From the NCBI GenBank assembly GCA_954871525.1, contig OX940871.1:16026532-16090531 (forward strand): a stretch of DNA of 64,000 nucleotides, given 5' to 3'. The notes beneath the pieces were generated by a model. The model made no database searches and had not been told where the DNA came from. It saw only the letters and a list, made by a program, of their open reading frames with translations. Source of the stretch: Parietaria judaica. Its lineage: Eukaryota > Streptophyta > Magnoliopsida > Rosales > Urticaceae. The position numbers and the translations under genes were made by a program. Below, piece by piece: positions 35,928-46,961 of this stretch. Within the stretch, counting starts at the first letter, position 1; the number at the start of each line of letters is the position of its first letter.

Positions 35928-38688
35928 TGTTGGAAATCGATGGTATCAAGTCGACTTCCTTACCACGATAATAGCCTCCGGGCCGTCCCGGTAACATTTA
36001 AAAATTCATTTTAAAGCGGAAATCCTGTTATCGGACCGACGACACGGATATCGGGTAACAATCAAAACTGAGATCTGATAAATATTTCGAATTTAATATT
36101 TTCATATTCATTATTAATAATCTAGTCGAAATTAGGAAACAAATAGAAAGCAGTAAATGGTCGCATTTATTTACCCAATGCATAAGGCCGTACCTCAGTT
36201 GACGATTCCGGCTGCGCGTTCTGATCTTGGCAGGGCTCCGCCGGTGCTGAGGGAAACTCCCGTGATCTTCCGGGATATGACTCCTGGATTCCTCGCTACC
36301 GAAGCGTGGGCTTCGCTGGCAGGACTCCGTCGCAAAATATAACTGAAGGTTCTTTTAAAGCTACCGGAGAAAAATATCTCCTAAGCCGAACCAGAAAAAG
36401 AGATCAGAAGCAAAAATTCGCAGACCCTTAGAGAGAGAGGGAGAGCTCGAATTTTTACTCTGGGAGAGGTGTACAGAATGTTTAGAATGAGCTCCCCTTT
36501 TATAGGCTCAAACTGTAACCGATTTGGAGATATTCCCTCCCTATATTCGAATTCCTTTAATTAAATATAAATAATTATTTCAATCCAATGATCCAGATTT
36601 AATCTCATCTAGATCCAATGGATATAATTAATCAGGGATTTAATTAATTGAATAATACAAGATAAGATCATATCATATATTTTTTCGAATTTTATTATAT
36701 ATATATATATATATATATATATCAAATTCGAATTTGTTAATGATTATCTAGATCCAATGGTTAAAATTAAATCTTTAACCAATCCAATGGATCAAATCAA
36801 TTAGGGATAAAGTCAAATACCCTAGGGTTATACAAAACCCTAATTCAAACTTATTATCCTATCTTTATTCGAATTTCACATCATATATATAATGTTAATT
36901 AATTTCTAATCCGACGGCTTAAAGATAAGATCTCAAAACCGATCCAACGGATAGAATTAATCAAGCTAATTCGAAATACCTGAACTTGATCACCAAGTTT
37001 CAATTTCGAATTACTTTAGGGTTTGAATCAATTATCTCAATCCAACGGTTGATACTCAATCATGACCGATCCAATGGATTAAATTGATTTCAGGGTTTTT
37101 TGCCATTATACCAGACCTTAGGTATTTATGCCGCAAAAATAAAAATCTCTCAAGATTGGTTTATTCGAATTTATCTAGGGTTTGTTATACTCAAACCCTA
37201 ATTCGAATTTCACATTAAATAATACATAAAAATATATTATTTATTTATTAATATAAATCCTTTAATTATTAATTATTAATAAGATATTAATAATCAAATA
37301 ATCAAATTATATTAATAAATCCTGATCTCTTTATCACACATTAAATGTCATGGTGCTACACCATCATTTAAATTCGTGACATGTGATTTAATTTCAAAGT
37401 TTATCGAACCGAGTCATAAACTTGGAAAATCCATAAATCACAAACCGTAAGTCAGAATGACTTGGTTCAAAAAGCAAAGTTGCTTAGAATTTAATTTAGA
37501 ACAATATGGTGTTGTTCTATAATCTAAATTCTAACTTTCTTTTTATCAGTTATTTTCGTGTACTAAAATATGGTACTTTTACCACGCTATCGATAAAACT
37601 ATCTGACGTCTGTCACAGACTTGTCAGTTTTATAAGTCGAGCCAAATGATTAAAAATTATCCAGAATGTATTTTAATCACGTACGTATTATCCGTTACGG
37701 AGCTATCCTGGGGACCATGGACCCGTATCACTTAAGCTCCAACGAACTGCTAGTTGTTCGTCAAACCTCGAAGTGATTCCACTATAGACCCGAGGCTGCA
37801 CTCTTTAGTGATACGGTATATATTATTCCCTTATATACAGCAGGGTGTCCATTAGATTCAATCAAATACCGATTATTGTCCTTTCACTTGATGACTCACA
37901 CATGAGCAGGCGTTTTATACCGTAATGCCCCTCAATGCATTTTCATCCTTAACTCAGCCAATAATATTATGAGCAACCCACTTATGGTTTCGATTCATAA
38001 GTTGCGCACGGGTACCTCTCACTTCTCACCACTGACAATCAAGGGAATCATCATGACTCTGAAGAGAGCTGTGTGATGCCCATATCTATGATCAAGCAAT
38101 CCTTCACTACTGACTATCATGTTCCCAAAATAATAGTGTTGGGAACAGCGGTAATATCTTGTGTTCTTTAACGGTTAAATCAAAGAACAATCAAGCCAGT
38201 AGCTTAGACTCATGACCACTCAGGACTTAGAACTAATATCCATTTGATCATCATTTTGCGACTCAACTACAAGTTGTCAGTGACGGTCTTATATGACAAC
38301 TTTCTTGAGTTTAAGTCAGGTCCAGTCCAGTATGAAGACGCTTCATACTTAATGCACTTCTAGTGAGTGTAGACACACACAAAATCCGGAATAGGATTGT
38401 CACTTTAGTCACATTAATGACCTTACCGATTAATGGGCTCCCACCCAGTTAATCAGGTCATGGACATTTTTAAGTTCATTTATTATGTTTATTAATTCTC
38501 CCTCACATGACTCCTTTGTGATAATAATAACATAATTGGATCCTTTATGAACTATGGAATCAAACATTCTATTTTACTCTACAGAAACTATAATAAGATT
38601 AACATAATAAGTACCATCTTTATTCAAGACTTGTCATAATCTTTTACAAATGGTTAAATATCTTGTTTAAGGACACACATGTCCAACA
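35928..38688 (-). repeat. 5' LTR of Copia E
   Basis: A 2,761-bp LTR, TGTTGGAAATCG on the left and CATGTCCAACA on the right in plus-strand reading. A TATA box on the minus strand lies at 36504-36497. Internal modules of the form ATCCAATGG...ACCGATCCAACGG recur several times along 36590-37080, as in solo LTR C. It is followed at 38689 by gypsy B LTR sequence. Confidence 0.93.
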
Positions 38689-40750
38689 ATCGTCGATCCT
38701 GCTCCACCCGAAATTAAGCGTCGAAGCACCTCTTCCCTGAGTCTACACACAACTATATAAGTGAGTTAACACTCAGTACGTAAAAGGTTTTTATTACTCC
38801 TAAAAAAAATTCACAATTCATATCAAAATGCATATCGTGCAATGTCGTTTTATGATAATTCTGAAAATATTTTATAAATATAGTATAATCTTTGGCCCCA
38901 GCTACCGTACCAGCGCTTTTCAGCCTATAAAGCCCACGGGGGACCGGGGGCGCAACCCAAACCAAGTCAGCCCGAGGCAAATCACTTTCGACGTACCTTT
39001 CCTGAGACTACCGTCTCGGTACAATCGGCGGCTTCGCGTACAATGTACCTCAAGAGACTAACCGTCCCGGCACAGCAACACGACGAGACTAATCGTCTCG
39101 GTACGGCGCTATTTAATTTAAAAAAAATGCTATTCATATTACTAGTTTTATATAAACTACATATATGAATGAAGAGTCTAGAACTATACATTTAAAGTAT
39201 GCAAACAACGAACAAGATATGTAAACACATATATCAAACCACACAGAAACACAGAATCACACTTTATTAGTGTTGTGTTGTAGGGAGTACTTTTACGTAC
39301 CTTACGCCTTACGATTCTCTAGTACACGGCACGGTGCACCCCTCGAGAATAAGTCACCTGATATTTAAATTTCTAAATATCAGTTCCTTGATTTCATATA
39401 AGATTATAGTTACATAATTACTCCTTCTAAGAGGACTCTCTATTCCTTACTTGAACACCTTAATACTACACTATACTAACCCCGATTGATCATAGAGTAA
39501 CAATATAAATACGGTTACAAAATAAAATCAATTAAGTCAAGATAGATGTTATGTAAGCATGGATTATTGGCAAACAAAATATCAAGCATTCACTTTCGAT
39601 TGAATAGAAACAGAGCGTGTGATAATCTGTAGAGATAGCCATGATTCTTATTATTATACTTACATTTCTATAAGACTAAGCTTACACGAAATTTCAATTC
39701 TACAACACATACTTACCTAATCAATTAGAAAAAAAAAATGGCTATAAAGCTGCAACATAAACATGGCCATAATACTACTATGCTTATATTGATACATGTA
39801 TATATATGTATGTATATATATATATAATTATATGAATCTATACTAAGCCTGTATGCATGGATAACTAATATGTGTTATATATATCATGTCTAACTTGTAT
39901 TCATATGCATATATTTGCTAATTTTTTTAATTTTTTATTTTGTGACACTTAGTCAAAAAATAAAAAATTCACTTATGCACATATATATATATATATATAT
40001 AATTCGATATATAGCATAGGATCCAATTGATCTCAAGATCATAAGAAAGATGGTTAAAATCATGGCTTTCCAAATATTAGACTATATCAAAGCTCAAAAC
40101 TTTCAAGAACTTCATAAAATATGCAAATATACTCTATTAAGCAATTCATCAAACACCTTCATGGCAAATATTTGTTTCTAAGATAAAGATAATCATGTGG
40201 ATCATCAAATGCCCAAAACAATTAAAACTCAGATTTAAATGAAGGCTAGCTATTCTTACTAATGAAGATTAAGATTTCAATAAAATCACCCAAGAACAAC
40301 ACCTAATTAAAACTCAAGGCAAGAACAAGTAAGAAAGCCCTAAAACAATTCACATCAGGAGAAATCAAGTAGGAATAAATCTGAAAATTACCTAAGGAAC
40401 AAGACTACGAACTAGAGTGAAGAGATTTAGAGCAATCCAAAACGCTTCCTCTGCATCTAGCTTCGACGATCAGCAACGGGGCACCAAGCTTGCAAGTTCG
40501 GTAGTGATTTCGGCCAAGGAAAGAGAGAGAAGCAGGGCATTGTCGATATAGAGAGAAGAAGGAATGAGAGTGAGACAGTGAAGAAAAGAGGGGAAAATGA
40601 CACCTAACCCATGACTCATCTGCACAAACATGGAACACGTAGCAAGATTAAGAAAAAAAAAAGTTAAAATTATCTAATACCTCCCCAAAATAAATAAAAA
40701 TTTACAAACATATCACCACATTATTACCTTGTCACCTTTGGGGTATCACA
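38689..40750 (-). repeat. Partial 5' LTR of gypsy B
   Basis: Matches 16896-21739 of the left B LTR (without the solo LTR insertion) with very few differences and ends with the terminal GGGTATCACA. The 297 bp corresponding to 16599-16895, the primer site and probably part of the 5' untranslated region of B are missing. The empty target site of solo LTR C is visible near 40053. Confidence 0.92.
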
Positions 40751-42655
40751 AAAAGTCTCCCCCTGAAGATAAGGTTTGGGAAAGTATGAATCTGATTCGC
40801 AAAACGTAACATCCCGTGAAACATAGAATTTTTTAGAAGGCGGGTGATAGCATTTATAACCTTTTTGGGTAGATGAGTAACCGATAAAGACACATTTAAT
40901 GGCTCGAGGATCAAGTTTTCCCCTATCTTGGCTATGGATATGAACAAATGTGACACAACCAAAAATACGGGGGGAAAGACCATTGTTGGTGGACACATTT
41001 GGATAAAATGATGATAGGACTTGCATAGGACTTTCAAAACTGAGAACACGCGTTGGAAGGCGATTTATTAGATATGTACTAGTGAGCACGGCTTCTCCCC
41101 AAAAGTTTTTTGGAACATTTTTATGGAACAACAACGCTCGTGTTTGGTCTAAGAGATAATCATTTTTTCTCTCCGCCACCCCATTTTGTTGCGGAGTTTT
41201 GACACATGACGATGTATGGATGATTCCTTCTCGTTGGCAGAAAGGAGAAAGGATTTGGTTAAAATAATCTCGAGCATTATCAGATCGCAACATTTTAATA
41301 CTCGCTCCAAATTGGTTCTTTATCATGGCAAAGAAGTTTTGAAAAATTAAACTAACTTCTTATTTGTCTTTAACCAGAAAAACCCATGTTACTCGAGTAC
41401 AATCATCAATAAACGTCACAAACCACCGTGTACCTGACACATTTGGAATAGGAGAAGGACCCCACAAGTCAGTATGCAAAAGATGAAAGGGAGATGTGCT
41501 TCTTGTACTGCTAATTGGAAAAGGTACACGCTTGTGTTTCGCAAGCTCACACACTTCACAATGAAGAGTCTCGACCGCCACAGTTGTAAACAAATCAGGA
41601 AATAAAACTTTTACAACGTGAAAAGATGGATGACCCAAACGATAATGGTGCATGAAAATTTTCTCTCTCTTGGATAATACAGACTCAGACGACAATGAAA
41701 ACGGTACTTGACTCTGAGCTACGTGTGACTTGGTTGGTACTTCTAGACAATAGAGACCATCTTTTTGTTTAGCAAGTCCAATCATCCTCCCTGAATCCTT
41801 TTCCTGAAATACACAATAGCTATTGTAAAATATTACTTTTGAGAGCAAATCATGTGTCAGTGTTTTTATCGAAATCAAACTGGTGCATAATTTAGGGACA
41901 TAGAGGACATTTTTTAAAATGAAGGACGAAGTGATGTGGACATTTCCTATTCCAGCAACTGTGAGCAAAGTTCCATCAGCAGTGGGGAAATCTTTTTATT
42001 GCTAGGACATAGTGAGTAAGTCAAAAAAGGAGTAGATGAATGGGTCATGTGATCGGTGGCTCCAGAGTCAATGATCCAAGAATCTTTGAATGTTTCGGCG
42101 GGTATATTTGAGACATTAAAACCGAATGAAAAACAGAGAAGCGAGCCCGAGTATGCCAAGGAACAAGTACCTGAAGGTTTCTCCATGTTGTTGAAGAAAG
42201 CTCTGACACGTTCAACTTCTTCCTGGTTAAGACTACTTGATTCTTTTCTTTCAGCTCCATGCGAGGTCTCAACAGAAATATGAGCGGCTCCTTTGTGGTG
42301 CGAGAGAGTTCCTTTTTGTCCCCACTCATGGCTCGGGGGCTTTCCGTGTAACTTCCAGCAGCGTTCTTTAGTGTGACAAGCTTTCTTGCAATGCGTGCAC
42401 CACAATTCATCACGATTAGGTGCACTGTTTCTCCCTAACTCCATGCTTGTCTTTCTTTGCCTTCCTTCTGAACTACTAGTAACTTTTTGCATTCCGTCTG
42501 AACTAGTAGACACTTTCTCAACCATCATGGCTGAACCATCTGTAGGAAGGGGGTCGAGCATCACCACTCTTCTAGTTTCTTCACTTCAGATGAGGAGGAC
42601 GAACAACATCATCTGGATTGCGGGCATTGCCCGTTTGAACTGTGACTTCAGACAT
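40751..42655 (-). pseudogene. Copia A gag remnant, protease and integrase part
   Basis: Reading from an ATG at 42655: a short gag N-terminus, apparent loss of the gag core, a CCHC zinc knuckle (CTHCKKACHTKERCWKLH), protease (WIIDSGATDHMT), GAG-pre-integrase (HYRLGHPSFHVV...CEVCELAKHKR), and integrase (LLHTDLWGPS, LRSDNARDYF, QNGVAERKN) with the usual downstream region to FPKPYLQGE at the junction with element B. There is a frameshift in an A run near 41998 (after PSNKK) and an in-frame stop at about 41360 (after LVKDK). The coding sequence continues across the excised B element into 16598. Confidence 0.88.
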
Positions 42656-43361
42656 GAGCAGCAACCCACAATAATTTCACGATAAAACGGCAACACGATG
42701 GCCGAAACAGCAGCCGAAACACTATAGCAATCCCGGAACGAAGCAAACAGAGTCCAAATCAAGGAGAAATCCTCCCACAAAGCCAAAGGGAGATAGAATG
42801 CAACAGAAATGATGAACAATCGGAAGGGTCAGTAGCTTTGCACCAACCTTAGGCACCGGCAATGAAGGCCTCAGCAGAAAAAGAAGAAGAAAGAAAGAAA
42901 CGCAGATCTGATCTTTCAGGTTTGCCCTCTTTCCACTTCCAGAGGGTCCTTCGTTATGAAATTAGGGTCTCGGTTGCACTTGGAAGAGTTAGGAATCCCC
43001 TGACGCATGCTACCAATGCTTCCTTGATTGGAGGGAGACGTATCCGCCTATATTCCTACCAATGTGATCTCCATTACTGATGGACAAATCTGTTTGGAGA
43101 TGGAGTTGATGATGTAGATTCCAATACAGGAACTCTTCCTTCCGCCGGAGGTCAATATCGACCCGTTGATGGAGGCCAAAACTGGGAGAAGAGGCAGAGG
43201 TCGCCGAAGAGGCAAAGGAGAAATCTGACTATGAAGGCCAGAGAAACTCAACTGAGAAGAAAAAGGAGAATCTGGCTATTAAGGCCAGATGAGGTCGCGG
43301 AAGATGGTCGCTGGATATGGAGTCAACCACGGTGGCTAGGGTTGACGGCTGGGAATAGTTC

Positions 43362-43376
43362 TCCGCTCTGATACAA
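43362..43376 (-). other. Primer binding site of Copia A
   Basis: The minus strand reads TTGTATCAGAGCGG directly inside the 5' LTR, one mismatch from the TGGTATCAGAGC consensus for initiator-Met tRNA. Together with the tract at 14540 it orients element A. Confidence 0.85.
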
Positions 43377-43527
43377 TGTGAACTAGGGTTTTTTACCCTC
43401 TTACTTTATTAATCGAAGGAAAGAAAGGTAATATATACCTTTTATAAGTAGTAACACATCAGCATAAATAAACTACTAATAAAATAATAATAAAAGCTAA
43501 TAACTAAATATTTATATTTCCTTAACA
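43377..43527 (-). repeat. LTR of Copia A (5' LTR)
   Basis: A 151-bp LTR, nearly identical to 14391-14539 apart from a handful of substitutions and small indels. It is followed by the target duplication ACTAT at 43528-43532. Confidence 0.93.
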
Positions 43528-43532
43528 ACTAT

Positions 43533-45409
43533 TAATATTGTTATACTAAAGAGAATTATCTTCATTCAAGAGGAGTGCTTGATAGGAGGCTCTATCTTTT
43601 GGTCTCAATTTTAAAGAAGCCGGCTCACGATTGAGACCCGTTAGAAAATTGAATGTGAACGATGTTTAGATTTCGATTTCGATTTCGATTTCGATATTCG
43701 GTGGAATTTCGTATGTATCCTACCATCGATCACTGGAGTACTGTAAAATCAGGTTCTCTAGAGTGCAGATAACAAAATCATGAAGCCCAAACAAACGAGA
43801 ATATAGTAAAAGATAATTCGTACAATAAATTATATAAAAACATAAAACAGGATTTCTATTAAGCTATACCAATTAACAGAACTATGTTGTCTAAGTTTGT
43901 AGAATATAAGACTCCATATGGACAAATACAAGAGTAATATATGGAAATAACATGTAAGATAAACTAAGTAATATTCAAAATTCATATTATAATTATATAT
44001 ACAAGTTATTCAACCCTTAAAAAATACATTTTCTATTAAATCTAATAATATTTAATATATATATATATATTAAAAGGGACACGCGGCTAGCTCTATTGAC
44101 CGCTAGTATTTTGTAACAACCTGGATGCGGTTTTGAGGCAAGGCCAATAAGGCTTGTACCTTAGGCCTTTAGAGAAATATCAATTTATGGGTTCAATCAT
44201 AGACTAAAGGTATTGCAACATATGTTGAGTGCGATGCATAATCTACGTACACGGATGCGTTAATGAGACCCGACGCAGAGCTGACAAACTGATCGCCCTA
44301 ATAGAGTCGAGATTGAGGGTATAAACAGAAACTCTGATTGAGAGATTGATAGTGGATAGAAATTTACAAGCAGAAAGTGGACGTACATCTTCACTGAGAG
44401 CAAACCACTATAGTTCTGGTGTCAAATTTCAATTCGTTTATTGTTTTTATCGTTTTCCTATTCGAGATTTAGGGCTCAATTCTTAACCATGTCAATTTTA
44501 TAGTTAATGTAAATATTCTATTTCTATAGATTATAATTTTTATTTTTTTTTGTTTTAGATCAAATTCTCAAGAAATAGTTCGCGGCTTCATTACGGTATC
44601 TACCGAAAATATTATTGTGATCAAAATCTTGATCAGTCAAATTTAATTGGTACTTTGGTATCTAAGATCGCTAATCGGTAATGAATAAGTAGATCATGAA
44701 GAAAACTGCCAAAAAGGCGAAAAATGTCTTTTTGAAGCTCTAAACAATGAAATAAGTTGACTGAGATCTGAGTGACATTAATCCCCCTGAGTTTGCACAC
44801 TATTATATGCCCAACTACATAAATGATAAGCGACAAAATTAGTGTTTTGATGGCTTAAATGAAATTGAAAAAATAAAAATAATAGTTGTTGCTCATTAAT
44901 TGTAAATCTTAAGGCAAAAAGGGATATCTTGTGTGGTTTATAAGGAGTAAACAATGATCGGGATATGAGCTTTTAAATTTTATCCTTTCTTGACCCGATA
45001 AATCTATTCTAAAATACTTTCAAAATAATATTATCTTTTTATGTTTTATTAGTTGCTTTATTATAGTACTTTATGATTTTATTTTATTTACATATTTGAA
45101 ACGACATTTGTTCGAGAAAGAACTTTCGGTTTCGATAGTTCTTTTCTCTTTTGGTTTTGTTTGTAATGTTTGATAATTTTGTTTATATTATTGTGTTCTT
45201 TGGGTGCCAACCTAGTTGGGATTCAAATTCACTCACCAAGATTTCGAGCGTCCATTTTTAACTAAAAAAAAATAAAAAAAATTACATATTTGAAAAAGCT
45301 AATCAAAAATAATTTTTTGGGCTTCGTTTAAAATAAAAGTCTAAATATCATCATCATTATTTAAATTTTCTCTTGCGTACATTCCACCGTTTCTGTAGTT
45401 TTAATTTGT
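43533..45409. other. Intergenic, no gene seen
   Basis: Includes a 9-bp perfect inverted repeat GGTCTCAAT/ATTGAGACC at 43601-43609 and 43630-43638, and a short (TTTCGA)n run at about 43669-43696. A less AT-rich stretch at 44100-44420 has no recognisable family. The minus-strand open frame at 44633-44836 lacks support. Confidence 0.4.
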
Positions 45410-46330
45410 CGTGTAAAGATTAAACATCAAGGATATGATTTGATTCGCAAGAGAATTGTGTGGTTTATTATATTTACCCTCGTTTTGTCGCGTTCTTCAC
45501 ATGATATATAATAATAAACTGTACGTACCTTGGGTACGTAGCAAATAAAATAAAGAATCATCACTACGGAATTGTAGAAGAAAGATTCTCGGTCCCTAAA
45601 TACAATTGACCTGGACCACTCAAGGATCGTTAACACACGACCCTAAAAATATTGGATATCCATCAACAACTGGATCAAAGGCTTCATCATAATCTACTTA
45701 ATTTATCAATATTAATGTGCTTCTTGCTAATGCAGAAAATTTGTCCACACTTAATCTCTCACCATAAAAGTTCATATATGCATTGATTTGACGGAGCCAA
45801 TTTCAAGTCACCTTATCGATCCTCTTATTCTTAAAATATATATAATAATTTAAGTTGATAGTAATAAATATCCTCAATTGTACTCAAGCGGGTGCGGCAT
45901 AAGCCCAAATTTCTTTTTCACTAACAAATGTACTCAAATTTTATTTTACTTTAACTTAAACGTGCTCAAGTTCCACTTATTTGCGGTTTGAATATAACCG
46001 ATGTCTAAAAAAAAAAATTCCCAAATCATCTTTAATGTCTTAAGTATATATACCCCTGATTATTTATTTATTTATTATAGTTTATGCCGCTCCAATTGAA
46101 TACGGCTCAATGCATTTGCAACCGCCTACCCTAATAATTTTTATCTAACTATCACAATCTCGATTTTTCGTAAATTTAATGAAGAAAAAAAAAACGCAGC
46201 TAGGTACAATGACCGTCTGATGATCTGATCAACTGGCTTTCATGTCTGAGTGAACTCGCAACTTGCGAGGGACAAAGAATCATGGTGATGCCATGAGCAT
46301 GTGGCCAATTTTAATGACAAATTATGAGCA
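45410..46330. repeat. Triplicated non-coding segment, copy 3
   Basis: Shares ordered words with 9640-10110 and 10730-11140: TTGATTCGCAAGAGAATTGT, AGAAGAAAGATTCTCGGT, CTCAAGGATCGTTAACACACG, and near 46270 GAGGGACAAAGAATCATGGT followed by ATGAGCATGTGGCCAAT. In this copy the middle is longer. It lies about 0.6-1.5 kb upstream of DUF241 copy 4, much as copy 2 lies upstream of DUF241 copy 3. Confidence 0.6.
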
Positions 46331-46499
46331 TTCTGTGTACCAAAACTGATCAGGCATAATTTTTTATTCTCTTATAATTTGGATAACTTTTCCCAAGAGA
46401 AGCAAAATTATTAATATATATATATATATATATGATTTGGTCCTCTACACATCATCATGTGCATCAATTATGAAGAGATATAGAAAAATGATTGTGAGC

Positions 46500-46961
46500 A
46501 AAAAAATGGGAATGGTACTACGTACGGAATTCATTGCGGTGCCTAATTTCAAAGAGCAAAGGGGATGAATTTGCAACACTCTGAATTTCATTATTGATCA
46601 ATTATATACAATCCTAGATTTATTATAAACCTGATGCTAGATACTTATGTTAAATCTTGTCCCTCATTTCTTCATTAATCTTCCATTTGCCAGCCTTGTA
46701 TCATTAATCAAATCAGAGAGAATTGATCGAGTTTAGGTTTTAAGGAAAATAATTAGAGGGGACAACACGACACATCGCTGTCTCTCATGTATGGTCGTTG
46801 CTCCTAATAATGATCGTTTAGTTAATTAACAATTTACAAATTAAATAGCAACACATCACTATATATAACCCTAATACACTTTGCTGTGACTCAAAAGTCA
46901 AAACGCATTGCACTTTCATCAAAACAGTGGGTTTTGTGAGACATTTACTCTCTCACGTAAA
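46500..46961 (+). promoter_or_regulatory. Upstream region of DUF241 copy 4 with conserved blocks
   Basis: A block near 46528-46578 (GCGGTGCCTAAT and GGGGATGAATTTGCAA) and a block near 46752-46803 (AATTAGAGGGGACAACACGA and ATGGTCGTTGCTCCT) match copies 1 and 3. A TATA-like CTATATATAACC lies at about 46859-46870, roughly 95 bp upstream of the ATG at 46962. Confidence 0.65.

Larger units (their letters stand above)
27424..38688 (-). mobile_element. Copia LTR retrotransposon E with an aberrant 3' end
   Basis: On the minus strand: 5' LTR 38688-35928, primer site 35925-35914, leader 35913-34066, pol 34065-30708, polypurine tract at about 30705-30694, then an unexpected 517-bp piece of B LTR (30694-30178), then 3' LTR 30177-27424. 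The two LTRs are almost identical to each other, so the insertion is recent. The right flank is B-LTR sequence from 38689. The left flank is B interior, and no matching target duplication is found (ACCTC on the left, ATCGT on the right), so the left side was rearranged. No gag frame is visible. Confidence 0.85.
16599..40750 (-). mobile_element. Ty3/gypsy retrotransposon B (chromovirus-like), with further insertions
   Basis: Starts TGTAACACCC at 16599 and ends GGGTATCACA at 40750, flanked by AAAAG at 16594-16598 and 40751-40755. On the minus strand the order is 5' LTR (right, partly lost), Glu-rich ORF, gag-pol 26430-21778, polypurine tract at about 21751-21740, then 3' LTR (left, 16599-21739). 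Polyprotein order PR-RT-RNase H-IN marks it as Ty3/gypsy. The C-terminal end after IN (SEPEATWEKEDEM) resembles a chromodomain, as in the plant Tekay/Del chromoviruses; that placement is inference. The left LTR carries solo LTR C, and the right LTR carries element E. Confidence 0.88.
14391..43527 (-). mobile_element. Copia LTR retrotransposon A, split by nested insertions
   Basis: Two short LTRs (14391-14539 and 43377-43527) begin TGTGAACTAG and end ...AACA. They are flanked by the 5-bp target duplication ACTAT (14386-14390 and 43528-43532). The element reads on the minus strand, with the primer site next to the right LTR and the polypurine tract next to the left LTR. Its interior is in two parts, 14540-16598 and 40751-43376, separated by element B with its own target duplication AAAAG. 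Without B the element would be about 5 kb. LTRs differ at roughly six or seven positions of 150, making it the oldest layer. It landed between DUF241 copies 3 and 4. Confidence 0.93.

Noticed and set aside
46908..46961. Upstream extension of DUF241 copy 4
   Set aside because: The extension starts at TTG, not ATG; the ATG at 46962 matches the start of copy 1.
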